From ANME-2 cluster archaeon (GTDB lineage Archaea > Halobacteriota > Methanosarcinia > Methanosarcinales > Methanocomedenaceae), in contig JAAXOC010000042.1 of assembly GCA_014237145.1 (NCBI GenBank), positions 1-64,000 on the forward strand: a DNA stretch of 64,000 nucleotides, read 5' to 3'. This document shows positions 52,729 through 61,928 of this stretch, one piece after another. Each line of letters starts with the position of its first letter. Positions within the stretch are counted from its first letter, which is position 1. The notes under the pieces were generated by a model. The model was not told the origin of the DNA. It did not search any database and saw only the letters and a list, made by a program, of their open reading frames with translations. The translations under genes and the position numbers were made by a program.

Positions 52729-53223
52729 TTATATATTATCAGCAAAAATTTCTTCAAATCGTGTTATTCTTGTCCGGTCATTTTTTTCAATATTGCTAAT
52801 CAAAGTTTCAATTTCTTTCCTGCCAAGTAAGCGCTTGATATAGCATAACCTGAATATGTCGACAATATCCAACCACTCCACACCAACATCTTTGCAATAC
52901 ATCTTCGCCTTTTTATCATTGGTAGCGAAATCTACGCCCTCTTTTTTACACAAGAGGATGGATGTCAGTTCACCGGCATGGAGATATGTTAATTTTTCTT
53001 TCATATGTTCATACTCCCGGGTTAAATCAGAGTCCAGATGGATGACCTTGAACCTTTGCTTTAGGATATCGTCAACAAAATCATACCCTACTTCCTTTGC
53101 TATTAAAAGTTCGTTATACACTTCAAAAGTAATTGCAAGGTTCGTTTCTGGAAATAGTCTTCTCAACAGATCTGCTTTGCCTATCTTACCAAGCATGCTC
53201 AAAATATCTGTATCGAAGATCAT
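52729..53223 (-). CDS. PIN-domain toxin
   Basis: A 164-aa PIN-fold ribonuclease-type protein. The acidic metal-binding set is visible as the Asp in MIFDTDILSML, Glu in FEVYNELL, Glu in LHAGELTSILL and Asp in VDFATNDKKAK. Such toxins cleave RNA. The antitoxin gene lies 2 bases upstream, so this is a type II toxin-antitoxin pair. It is placed between two fragments of cdhE. Confidence 0.82.
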   Translation of the reverse strand: MIFDTDILSMLGKIGKADLLRRLFPETNLAITFEVYNELLIAKEVGYDFVDDILKQRFKVIHLDSDLTREYEHMKEKLTYLHAGELTSILLCKKEGVDFATNDKKAKMYCKDVGVEWLDIVDIFRLCYIKRLLGRKEIETLISNIEKNDRTRITRFEEIFADNI

Positions 53224-53225
53224 GT

Positions 53226-53531
53226 TCAGAGGTATTTTTTAAGTTTCCTGTCCATTTCTACAGCCTGTCTCGCCTCTATCTCCCGCATAATTCCCCGTTT
53301 ACCCAATATATCTTTAAATTCGATTGTAGTCACTCCAGCCATTTCAGCTGCCTTACTTAAGGATACTTCTTCTTCTTTATAAAGTTCTATCGCTGCATTA
53401 ACCTTCAGTTCCGCATTCTCCCTGAATAGACTTCTCATGGCATCTTTTATTACTTCTAATTCACTCGAATAATACCCCGCATTCACCAGTGCCTTCACTT
53501 TCCGATCCACACTAACTGACTGCGCTTCCAT
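53226..53531 (-). CDS. UPF0175-type antitoxin
   Basis: A 101-aa helix-turn-helix protein resembling UPF0175 antitoxins. It has an N-terminal ribbon-helix-like part (QSVSVDRKVKALVNAGYYSS), then ELYKEEEVSLSKAAEMAG and a recognition-like helix TTIEFKDILGKRGI. It is the antitoxin partner and probable repressor of the downstream PIN gene, with a gap of 2 bases. Confidence 0.78.
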   Translation of the reverse strand: MEAQSVSVDRKVKALVNAGYYSSELEVIKDAMRSLFRENAELKVNAAIELYKEEEVSLSKAAEMAGVTTIEFKDILGKRGIMREIEARQAVEMDRKLKKYL

Positions 53532-53700
53532 TATTTATGCACCTCTTAATCATAATAAGATTATTTTTCTTATAATAAAATCCTTTCCTTCCCGATCAAC
53601 CAACAGACAACGATATATTTAACTGGCAATTCAAATCGTGTCACCACAAATACACATCCGGTCCACAATACCGGAAGAGGCGGGCATTGAGAAGGATTAA

Positions 53701-53745
53701 ATTATTCCCAACTGCACCGCCTGCCATAACGCCACGCAGTATAAC
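53701..53745 (+). pseudogene. Relic of a multiheme cytochrome gene
   Basis: Fifteen codons reading IIPNCTACHNATQYN, with the haem motif CTACH at 53713-53727. It resembles the CTICHNATAYN near the end of the giant protein at 30589. A TAA stop precedes it in frame at 53698-53700 and no other haem motif follows. It is a scrap of a lost or transferred cytochrome gene. Confidence 0.55.
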
Positions 53746-53817
53746 ACAAAAGATAAGAAATATCGATTAAATTTCGTTATCAAATATTCCTTAACGTAAC
53801 AGAATTTACTTATCCTC

Positions 53818-54751
53818 TCACTCTAAAGGCCAGTTCTTCTCCATCCAGCCAGGTATCCTACCACTATCTGGCGGTCCTATCTTAACCTTCAATCCGCTGG
53901 CATCCTCCATGTCACCCTGCAAGCGGGCAGCCAGTCCCGGAAGAATGACCGTATTGTGAGCGGTCATCTCGCCGAAATCAAAACCAACCCTCTTAAACTC
54001 ATCAGACACCTTCTGCCCTGTCATCTGCCCGCCTGCCACCGCAGCTTCCACACCAAGGCCGTCAGTATCGGTAGCCAGCAGGTAACAGTCAATACCGCTA
54101 CTGGCCAGGTCGCTCTCTACAGTATAATAGGTCAATGCAAAGTTGGTTGTCACGAAAACAGGAGAATCCTTGCCAGGCGAACCCACCTCATACACCTTTG
54201 GGTCCACCTTTACAGGCGTCCTCGGGTCAGTGTAGATAGTATCCCTGATATGCAGCTCCGGCAGCAGGGCATAAGGCTCGATACTGTGTACTATCATGAT
54301 ATCACCGTAACGCACCGAGAATACCGATGCCAGTACGGTCTCCCAGTAACTGGCAGAAACAGGGTCGTCATTGGCAAGGTATGCCGTCATAGGCACTGCC
54401 AGCAGCGGGAAAGCAATATCACGCTGCCCTTCCCTGATTCCGGCACGCCTTATCATAAGGAAATTCTCAAATGATTCCCGTAGCGACTTCCCCTGCGGAT
54501 TTGTGCCAGGGTCAAGTACCAGGTCCTCACGTCTCATCTCCAAAAACGTAGCTGTCAGGCTCTTTAACGTATCCAGGTCGTCAGGAGAGAATAGTACCAG
54601 TGGTACATCGTACTCCATAACCAGGTCGGCCACGCTCATGGTATCCCAGACATCCACAGCAAGTGCAGGCTGGTTAAAGAATGTAAGCTGGTGACGGTAT
54701 AGTATATCATCGCCACCCCCCATTTACAGTAGTTTTTCCAACATACACTTT
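53818..54751 (-). pseudogene. cdhE: Truncated, frameshifted cdhE (acetyl-CoA decarbonylase/synthase gamma subunit)
   Basis: CdhE is the large corrinoid iron-sulfur protein subunit that carries the methyl group in the Wood-Ljungdahl pathway; the intact protein is about 470 aa with an N-terminal 4Fe-4S domain. Here 301 codons from 54723 cover only the later barrel and C-terminal cobamide-binding region, with YRHQLTFFNQPALAVDV, TNFALTYYTVESDLASSG and RLQGDMEDASGLKVKIGP. Upstream of 54723 another frame reads VYVGKTTVN, which also belongs to CdhE, so an indel in the six-base G-run at 54716-54721 broke the frame. Homology ends near 54751. The functional gene must lie elsewhere. Confidence 0.8.
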
Positions 54752-54898
54752 AATAAAATATTGTGTTCAAGTTTTTATCTTTGGATAATTCTTGTAATGA
54801 CCAATTGGATGCACAACATCACTAAAAATAAAGATGATGTGAGCGCATAATATAGGCCTGCAATGTTCGTGTATTCCTGATTGAATTAGTGATTGCAC

Positions 54899-56329
54899 TC
54901 ATATACGATATTTATCTTTGATACTGTTGTGATATTTTATTATAATTATTACCATTATGATAATTATGAATACAGACAAAATCGACGAAATTGCTGCGCA
55001 AATTGCCAGAATCATGAATATTCCAGCAATAAAGGATGTACTATGAACAATATCTTTCTTAAAGTCTATAATAACAGAACTGGCTGAAGGTATGTCTTGG
55101 TTAGAACACTGATAATCGAATAAGCGTTCTGAAAAGAGCCATGTAACTAAAATGGAAGCAATGATACCACAAACGATTCCACCAGCTACTGGAGAGTGAT
55201 TAGACAGCGCCACTAAACCTAACAAAAGAAGCCCAATTAACCAATAAACGCCCCCAATAATATTATCATCGCCGTCGTCGTTTTTCATCAGTAATGGGGA
55301 AACAAAAAAATAAATCAGTGCAAAAAGAAAACTCCAACCTAAAGAACCTATTACACCAAGAACTAAAATAATATAGAGTAAAGACAGGCCCACACTTGTG
55401 GAGATAGGACCTCGAAAACGCTCATGAAACTTCCAATAAATTTCATAGCCAATAGCACCCAAAAGTAATAAAAAAATAAACATAGCTCCGCCACTACCAA
55501 ACGTTCCAAACAAAGACCCTATAGCTGCTCCAGCAAATACACTAGATATGCCCAATCTTGTGCTAAATTGATTTAAAGCATCTTTGTAACCCTCTGTGCC
55601 AAGTTTGACTGTGATTTGAGAGTTGCCCCCATTAGTTTTCACATCAATGACGCCAGTGCCTGCAAAGCCAGACACAAGGCCATCAGTGTCTATAGTAACT
55701 ACAGTCTGTTGTTTATGCATGGAAGGATCAATATGATCAGGAACTCTAATCCATAGTTGTGAAGCTTTGATTGTTCCCCTCAAAGCTCCGCCTCCCACAT
55801 TACTAATGGTAAAACTTTGGGACTGGCTCTTTCCAAGTTTGATGTTCTTGAAGTCCAGATAATCACAATCAACTTCTAATTTGGGCACCCCAAGAGGTTG
55901 AGCTTCGGTTTCGCCTATAGTTGCGTCATATTCTTCAGCAATTCTCTGGATAATCTCTTCAGCTTCCCTTTTTGGTATTTCTTTTCTCTCAGCATCTTCT
56001 AACAGCATTTGATACTCGGCAGGGGTAATTATCCCATCCATTGATGCTCCATGCACCAACTTTCCAAACTCTTCTTCAGGACTTGTCCCAATTATAGTTC
56101 TCTGCTGCTCTTGATACCATTTGCAAAATTCATTGTACTTCTTTGTATCACTAAAAACCTTTTGTGCTTCCAGTATAGTAGCCATTTTGAGATCCGCTGT
56201 GACCCCATGCTTATTCCTCCATACTCTTACTGCCTTTATAATCTTTTCTAGATTCTCTTCTCTGGTGCAGGAAGGTTTTATTTTGTCTTCCTCTTCCTCT
56301 AATTCTTCATAATAATCAGAAAATGCCAT
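54899..56329 (-). CDS. Membrane protein with J-like N-terminus and beta-sandwich domain (Hsp70 cluster)
   Basis: A 476-aa protein. Residues 1-75 (DYYEEL, then EKIIKAVRVWRNKHG and ATILEAQKVFSDTKKYNEFC) resemble a J domain, but the HPD motif that activates Hsp70 is absent. Residues 90-140 are a helical TerB/SHOCT-like region (GIITPAEYQMLLEDAERK). Residues 150-250 form a predicted Ig-like sandwich (SFTISNVGGGALRGTIKASQ). The C-terminal 220 residues hold six or seven membrane helices. It follows the Hsp70 gene on the same strand and is probably the membrane partner of that chaperone. Domain calls are by pattern only. Confidence 0.6.
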   Translation of the reverse strand: MAFSDYYEELEEEEDKIKPSCTREENLEKIIKAVRVWRNKHGVTADLKMATILEAQKVFSDTKKYNEFCKWYQEQQRTIIGTSPEEEFGKLVHGASMDGIITPAEYQMLLEDAERKEIPKREAEEIIQRIAEEYDATIGETEAQPLGVPKLEVDCDYLDFKNIKLGKSQSQSFTISNVGGGALRGTIKASQLWIRVPDHIDPSMHKQQTVVTIDTDGLVSGFAGTGVIDVKTNGGNSQITVKLGTEGYKDALNQFSTRLGISSVFAGAAIGSLFGTFGSGGAMFIFLLLLGAIGYEIYWKFHERFRGPISTSVGLSLLYIILVLGVIGSLGWSFLFALIYFFVSPLLMKNDDGDDNIIGGVYWLIGLLLLGLVALSNHSPVAGGIVCGIIASILVTWLFSERLFDYQCSNQDIPSASSVIIDFKKDIVHSTSFIAGIFMILAICAAISSILSVFIIIIMVIIIIKYHNSIKDKYRI

Positions 56330-56430
56330 CGTCTTACTCTTGTTTCTTAAAGACTTTTCTCTTTCATATAATATAGTGGCTGCATTCTTGCTTTTGCGAA
56401 GTGATGTTCTCCGTTAGTAGAAACAAATCT

Positions 56431-57981
56431 TCACTTAACAGTCATACCAGCAATCTCCTTTGCAATACTTTCCTGTTGTTTCTCAGTAAGAAGCGATGGA
56501 TTGTTTATAACTATATCCAACTTTTTGCCGGTAGATAACTCCTCAGCAGTAATATGAATCATATTTTCTTTATCATAAGTCATGGTTGTCCTGATCTCAG
56601 GAACGCCTTTAGGCATTGGTGGGATATCAGATAGGACGTACCCATCTTTGTCACCTATGATAGTACAATATTCGGGATCATCGTCCTCGCCCTGAAGAAC
56701 TATTATCCATACACTAGTTTGATTATCGAACCTCGTGGTATATGGTCTTGACTCTTGTGCCGGTATCTTATGATTTTTTTTGATGATGATGGAGTTAAGA
56801 TCCTTGCCGGTTTCTGAATCTGTAATACAAATTCCGAGGGAATGAGGGGTTACGTCCCCGATCTCCAACGATGGCACAGTATCAAGGTTTGCATCGACAA
56901 CCTGTTTCCCAACTCCATGAGCAGCAACTACTGACGCGCCTATAGCTACAACCTCATCTGGATTTACGCCAACATCAGGCGTTTTTCCTGTCAGTTCCTC
57001 AACCATTTTCTGTACCAATGGTATCCGAGTTGAACCGCCAACGAGGAGTATGTTATCTACGTCATTCCAACCCATTTGTTTTCCGAGTTTCTCACTCGCA
57101 GCATCAAGCGCTTCTTGGACCAGATCTATGCTATTCTGTAATCGAGGGCGGATAAGATCCTCAAATTGATCTCTCTCAAGTTCAATGTCCAGTGTCTTGC
57201 CAAAAGCTGAAAGGCTCACATAGGTCACTGTATCTGCTGATAGATCGATTTTTGCCTCCTCAGCACGACTATAAAAATCCTGATATGTCCTGAGATCCTT
57301 TGTGGGGTCTGTGCCATGCTTCTCTTTAAATTGATCCGAGAAGTACTCGACCAGCGCAGCATCAAAGTCCACACCCCCCAAAAACTTATCTCCATCAGAA
57401 GTTATAACCCGAATTTTCTGACCAGTAACCTTCATAAACGTTATGTCGAAGGTGCCGCCACCAAGGTCATATACCATTACCAGCTTTTCCTGCCCCAAAT
57501 TTTCTAAACCGTAGGCGATTGCAGCAGCTGTTGGCTCATTGATTATCCTTAAGACCTTAAGCCCAGCCAACTCTCCAGCAGTTTTGGTTCTATTTCGTTC
57601 CATGTCTTGAAAATATGCGGGTACTGTAATCACAGCTTCATTAATTTCCTCTCCAAGCTGCTTTTCAGCGTCTTGCTTTAATTTCTTAAGGATTAGGGCT
57701 GAAACTCCTTCCGGTCTATGCGTCCTCTCTTTATCATCAGTAAACTCCCATTCAGGTTTGCACATATGGCGTTTTGTAGCCAAAGCTACATTATACGGTT
57801 CTGCGATGGCAGCACGTTTAGCTCTTCCTCCAACTACTACCTCTTCGTCACGGAATAAGACTACTGAAGGGGTAGTGCTATTTCCTTCGCTATTCATGAT
57901 GATTTTCGGCCTACCTGTTTCATCTACAACCGCCATCGCCGAATGTGTCGTACCGAGATCTATTCCAATTACTTTTGCCAT
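56431..57981 (-). CDS. Short Hsp70/DnaK-like chaperone lacking the C-terminal lid
   Basis: A 516-aa Hsp70. The ATPase domain is complete: VIGIDLGTTHSAMAVV, INEPTAAAIAYGLE, YDLGGGTFDITFMKVTG and LLVGGSTRIPLVQKMVEE. The substrate-binding beta domain is present (VTPHSLGICITDSETG and ITAEELSTGKKLDIVI), but the protein stops at GMTVK, about 100 residues short of a normal DnaK. The helical lid is missing. ATG 57981 is chosen because GGAGGAG lies 7 bases upstream and grpE ends just before. Substrate release would be fast without a lid, which suggests a special client or signalling use rather than general folding. Confidence 0.88.
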   Translation of the reverse strand: MAKVIGIDLGTTHSAMAVVDETGRPKIIMNSEGNSTTPSVVLFRDEEVVVGGRAKRAAIAEPYNVALATKRHMCKPEWEFTDDKERTHRPEGVSALILKKLKQDAEKQLGEEINEAVITVPAYFQDMERNRTKTAGELAGLKVLRIINEPTAAAIAYGLENLGQEKLVMVYDLGGGTFDITFMKVTGQKIRVITSDGDKFLGGVDFDAALVEYFSDQFKEKHGTDPTKDLRTYQDFYSRAEEAKIDLSADTVTYVSLSAFGKTLDIELERDQFEDLIRPRLQNSIDLVQEALDAASEKLGKQMGWNDVDNILLVGGSTRIPLVQKMVEELTGKTPDVGVNPDEVVAIGASVVAAHGVGKQVVDANLDTVPSLEIGDVTPHSLGICITDSETGKDLNSIIIKKNHKIPAQESRPYTTRFDNQTSVWIIVLQGEDDDPEYCTIIGDKDGYVLSDIPPMPKGVPEIRTTMTYDKENMIHITAEELSTGKKLDIVINNPSLLTEKQQESIAKEIAGMTVK

Positions 57982-57982
57982 T

Positions 57983-58696
57983 TTATTCTCCTCCGTCATA
58001 TTTTTCTACAACAACCATTTCAGGTCGTAGCACAGTTTCCTGATACATGAATCCTTTATTAATTACTTCAATAATAACATCATCGTCTTCTGGATTAGAT
58101 GTGGGTTTCCGCTCTATCGCTTCTTGAAAATCCGTGTTAAACCTTTTTGGTGCATTTTCTATCAAGCGAACTCCTTGTCTTCCCAATATTTGTAATATCT
58201 CAATTCGAAAACTCTCAAGTGACATGTTGAAGTCATCGGACTCTGGCAAGTTGGCATGCTTTCTAACATCTTCAATGCGGTCAAATAGTTGGACAATATC
58301 CAAAAATACTCTCTTTTGAAATTTTTCAAAGATAAAATCTTTTTCATATTGTTGCAGTTTCGTGGTTACAGTCTTAATGAGTTCCCTTTTCGCTTCGTCA
58401 CGATCTATCTTTTCCCTGAATAATTGAGTAAGTTCTGCTACATTAGTTTCAAGCTTTGTTAGTCTCGTAGCGAGAGTAAACTCTTCTTTTTCTGATTTGT
58501 CCTCTTTTCGAGGCACTTTAGTATCTTTCACATCTCCATTAACCACCCCTGCACAGGCTGTCCTCAAAGTCCAAAATTTGCAAATTTTAGGCATTAGTTT
58601 TTGATTTAAAGGATTTATTGAATTTATTTTCCATAGAAATTTTAGTTTTGGGATGGCCTGTGCAATACAATTCTTTATTCCAGATATTTTACCCAT
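57983..58696 (-). CDS. grpE: GrpE-like nucleotide exchange factor
   Basis: A 237-aa protein with a long central coiled coil (TRLTKLETNVAELTQLFREK onward) and the GrpE head motif at the end, GFMYQETVLRPEMVVV. The N-terminal 60 residues are hydrophobic and basic and not typical of GrpE. AGAGGT lies 8 bases before the ATG, supporting this start. The stop is followed immediately by the Hsp70 ATG, so it should work with that protein. Confidence 0.8.
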   Translation of the reverse strand: MGKISGIKNCIAQAIPKLKFLWKINSINPLNQKLMPKICKFWTLRTACAGVVNGDVKDTKVPRKEDKSEKEEFTLATRLTKLETNVAELTQLFREKIDRDEAKRELIKTVTTKLQQYEKDFIFEKFQKRVFLDIVQLFDRIEDVRKHANLPESDDFNMSLESFRIEILQILGRQGVRLIENAPKRFNTDFQEAIERKPTSNPEDDDVIIEVINKGFMYQETVLRPEMVVVEKYDGGE

Positions 58697-58740
58697 ATCG
58701 CTGAACCTCTTTATTTAATATTGATTTTAATTTATCCCAA

Positions 58741-61251
58741 CTATTCTTTCAGATTATCGATATCTTCCTTGTTTTTATGGATTTGCTGCTCAAGGTCGTC
58801 GATTGCTTGCCAAACATCAGATAACTCGTGCAAAGTATTTTCCCCAATTTTATGAGAATCCCACAAAGCCATGCCAAAGTCGGTGACAGCATTATTTTTC
58901 TTTCTTTCGAGATTGTATAATTCAACTTTCAGCTTTCCTTGCTTTGCAGTGGACGTGACTGCATCCCCCAGTTTTCCCAAAAATCCAGACTTTTTCTGCC
59001 CACCTTTTGCTTTTTCCACTTCTTGATTTGTTCTTCTTATGAGAGCGTCGATTGCCAAAATATCATCCAATTTGTTTTCAGCAACAGGAGATAATTCGGA
59101 TGCGTTTTCTATGCATTCTGAATAAGCCAGTTCTCCTGCTTCACTGAATTTTTTGGTACGTTCTTTTGTAAGGCGGTTGATTTCGGAGTTAAAGGTGTTA
59201 ATTTGCTTATTTATTTTTTCAGATTCAGCTCTTTGTACAGTGGATTGATCTTCCTTCAATTCATTTGCTTTTTCTATACATTCTAAAGCATCATCGAGTT
59301 TACCAAGTTTATTCAATGCTTTTGCTTTCTTAGCCCAATAATCAGCGTCATTTGGATTTATTTCAATAGACTGGTTGTAGCAACCAATTGCTTGTTCCAG
59401 CTCACCCATTTCTTCCAATACATATCCTTTATAATACCACGCCTCGTCATTTTGTTCATTGATTTTAATGGTATTATCAAAACATTCAAAAGCTTCATCA
59501 TATTTTTCAAGTTGAGCATATACGTATCCTTTCCAAAACCATGAATCATCATTATGGGGTTTTATCTCAATAGCTTTAGTAAAACACCATATTGCTTTCT
59601 CTTTTTCACCAAAACCTCCAAAAGTGCAACCCAATTTTGTAAGCATCGTATCATCGATACTTTTGGGATTTATTTGCAGAACCTCATTAAAGCACTCGAT
59701 TGCCTCATCATAATTTTCAAGAGCAATATGGCTACCCCCTTTATATAACCATGCATGTTCATTTTCTGGATCAAGCTCCAATGCTTTTGCAAAACATTCT
59801 ACCTGAGTCTCAGTATCTTCCGTGTTACGCCCTAATTGAAACCATTCGTAAGCAGTTTTTCCTTCTAATTTTTTTTCATTGGTATATCCCTTTCTTAATT
59901 TCCTAGCTGAACGTTCCCTATTGTTTCTTGCATATGCATTATTTGGGTCCAGCTCCAATGATTTATCAAAGCAGATGATTGCCTCATCCAATCTACCAAG
60001 GTTGCTAAGAGCGAATCCTTTGTTATCCAATACGACAACATTGTCTGGATCGAATTGCAGTGACTTATCATAGCAAGTAATTGCCTCATCATACCTTTCC
60101 AGAAGGCTAAGAGCATGTCCTTTTTTATACAATGCCGAAGCATTTTCAGGATTGAGTTCCAGCACTTTATCAAAGCAAGTGATTGCTTCATCTAATCTAC
60201 CAAGTTTAGCAAGAAGGATGGTTCCTTTGTTATACCATGCACTATCGTTATCTGAATCTAAATCCAATGCTTTATCATAGCATTGAATTGCATCATCATG
60301 CTGACCTAACTCGCGAAGAGCATTTCCTTTGTTATACCATGTTATAGAATCGTCTGGATCAAGCTCTAGTGATTTCGTATAATATTCCACTCTTTTTTCC
60401 GGGTCTTCTGCGTCCACTTCCAATTGAAAGCATTCGTCCGTAGTTTTTGCTTCAACTTCATTTTCTACTTTATAGCGAAGGGCTTTTTCTCTGAGTTTCA
60501 ATGCATCATCATTCTCTGGATCTAACTCTAATGCAGTGCCACAGCACGTGATTGTTTCATCAAACCTTTCCAAATCATAAAGGGCAAATCCTTTAAAAAT
60601 CCACGTATAAGCATCATTTGGATCGATCTGCAATGACTTATCAAAGCATATAACGGCATCATCAGATACCTTTAGCAATCCAAGGGAAGTCCCCTTAATC
60701 TTCCACGCTTTAGCATTCTCCGGATCTATCTCCAGCGTTTTATTACAACATGCAATCGCTTCATCATGTCTTCCAAGATTGTGAAGAGTGCTTCCTCTAT
60801 TGTGTAATATAACAGCATCATTTGGATTAATTTGTAGTAATTTATCAAAACATGTAATTGCCTTATCATACCTACCGATGTTGCAAAAAATATGTCCTTT
60901 GTCATTCAATGCACTAATATTCTCCGAGTCTATCTCCAACGCCCTATCATAGCATGTAATCGCTTCCTCATATTTTTCAAGGTCACGAAAGACGTATCCT
61001 TTGAGAATCCATGCATGAACATTTTCTGGATCAAGCTCCAGTGCCTTCTCCAAGCATGTAATTGCCTCATCAGACCTGCCAAGGTTACGAAAGGCGTCTC
61101 CTTTGGAACCCCACGCATAAACGTCCTCTGGATCAAGCTCCAGTACTTTCGTAAAACATTCCACCCGAGTCTCAGGATCTTTCGCGTTAGCTCCTAATAA
61201 AAACCACTCATTCGCAGTCTTTTCTTTTTCCTTCGTTTTAAATAAACCCAT
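58741..61251 (-). CDS. Large TPR-repeat protein of the Hsp70 cluster
   Basis: An 836-aa protein made of about 18 tetratricopeptide repeats with a C-terminal coiled coil (about residues 655-836). The repeats fall into three blocks, each beginning with a header of the form KTAxEWFxLG followed by VECFTKxLELDPE (near residues 11, 275 and 455), so the gene grew by internal duplication. TPR arrays commonly bind Hsp70 or its clients. The order TPR, GrpE, Hsp70, membrane protein on one strand with gaps under 110 bases suggests one operon. GGAG lies 8 bases before the ATG. Confidence 0.85.
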   Translation of the reverse strand: MGLFKTKEKEKTANEWFLLGANAKDPETRVECFTKVLELDPEDVYAWGSKGDAFRNLGRSDEAITCLEKALELDPENVHAWILKGYVFRDLEKYEEAITCYDRALEIDSENISALNDKGHIFCNIGRYDKAITCFDKLLQINPNDAVILHNRGSTLHNLGRHDEAIACCNKTLEIDPENAKAWKIKGTSLGLLKVSDDAVICFDKSLQIDPNDAYTWIFKGFALYDLERFDETITCCGTALELDPENDDALKLREKALRYKVENEVEAKTTDECFQLEVDAEDPEKRVEYYTKSLELDPDDSITWYNKGNALRELGQHDDAIQCYDKALDLDSDNDSAWYNKGTILLAKLGRLDEAITCFDKVLELNPENASALYKKGHALSLLERYDEAITCYDKSLQFDPDNVVVLDNKGFALSNLGRLDEAIICFDKSLELDPNNAYARNNRERSARKLRKGYTNEKKLEGKTAYEWFQLGRNTEDTETQVECFAKALELDPENEHAWLYKGGSHIALENYDEAIECFNEVLQINPKSIDDTMLTKLGCTFGGFGEKEKAIWCFTKAIEIKPHNDDSWFWKGYVYAQLEKYDEAFECFDNTIKINEQNDEAWYYKGYVLEEMGELEQAIGCYNQSIEINPNDADYWAKKAKALNKLGKLDDALECIEKANELKEDQSTVQRAESEKINKQINTFNSEINRLTKERTKKFSEAGELAYSECIENASELSPVAENKLDDILAIDALIRRTNQEVEKAKGGQKKSGFLGKLGDAVTSTAKQGKLKVELYNLERKKNNAVTDFGMALWDSHKIGENTLHELSDVWQAIDDLEQQIHKNKEDIDNLKE

Positions 61252-61351
61252 AATATTACTCCATACGGATGAAATGTATTACTGGTTGATGTATTTTAAG
61301 AATTTTTTACAAAATTATCCGTTAAAACTGGCCTGCCGTCGAATTTTTGGA

Positions 61352-61501
61352 TTAATACGACTTATGACACTTGGGGCATGTTGATCTGCCCTTTCCACAA
61401 TCACTGCACGCAAATGCTCCGCAGTGCGGGCATATCTTTGTTCCGGGCCATCCTACGTCTCTATCGCCTTTTCCACATATATCACATTTTATTTTCGCCA
61501 T
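61352..61501 (-). CDS. Zinc-ribbon peptide upstream of the TPR gene
   Basis: A 49-aa protein, beginning MAKIKCDICGKGDRDVG, with three or four CxxC pairs: CDICG, CPHCG, CSDCG and CPKCH. These would bind two zinc ions. AGAGGT precedes the ATG by 7 bases. It sits 100 bases upstream of the large TPR gene on the same strand, so it may be the first gene of that operon. The C-terminal CPKCH looks like a haem motif but lies in a zinc-type context with no signal peptide. Confidence 0.6.
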   Translation of the reverse strand: MAKIKCDICGKGDRDVGWPGTKICPHCGAFACSDCGKGRSTCPKCHKSY

Positions 61502-61631
61502 GATTATACCTCTGCGTATCTATACTCACCAGCCACTATGGTCTCGCCTATTATATATCCCTTTATGCTTATTTCATCCTACTGATTGCTAACGTATCCA
61601 CGTTATTACTACCGCAAATGTACAATTATTC

Positions 61632-61639
61632 TATATAAA
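61632..61639 (+). promoter_or_regulatory. TATA-like element of the winged-helix gene
   Basis: TATATAAA lies about 32 bases before ATG 61668 in the divergent gap between the zinc-ribbon and regulator genes. No ribosome binding site follows, consistent with a leaderless or very short leader. Confidence 0.4.
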
Positions 61640-61667
61640 GATGTTTGTCCCATTCTTTATATGTTAG

Positions 61668-61928
61668 ATGGAACTGAATATCAACGATGAGATAAAGATT
61701 AAAATTTTAAAGCAGTTGAGTGATGGAAAGGTCTATTCATTCTATTTACTGTCGAAAAAAGTAAAAGCCAACAACACAACAGTCAAGAAAAACTGCGCAT
61801 TCCTTCACACAATCGGACTTATCAGGATCGATGATGTCACTTCGGAAGAGAGTGCATCAGGCACTCCATCCTACAGAGTCACAATCACAGAAGATGGACT
61901 GAAAGCCGTTCGATGGCTTGCACACTGA
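61668..61928 (+). CDS. Winged-helix transcriptional regulator
   Basis: An 86-aa archaeal wHTH protein. INDEIKIKILKQLSDGKVYS is helix 1, FYLLSKKVKANNTTVKKNC holds helix-turn-helix 2-3, and RIDDVTSEESASGTPSYRV with VTITEDGLKAV forms the wing and last helix. It is divergent from the chaperone cluster and is a candidate regulator of it. Confidence 0.65.
   Translation: MELNINDEIKIKILKQLSDGKVYSFYLLSKKVKANNTTVKKNCAFLHTIGLIRIDDVTSEESASGTPSYRVTITEDGLKAVRWLAH

Noticed and set aside
61452-61501. Zinc-ribbon peptide as a c-type cytochrome because of CPKCH
   Set aside because: There is no signal peptide or anchor, the other three Cys pairs lack the His, and the spacing is that of zinc ribbons.
61371-61592. 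Plus-strand frame of 73 codons opposite the zinc-ribbon gene
   Set aside because: It mirrors the Cys-rich minus-strand gene, which has the better start signal and a recognisable pattern.
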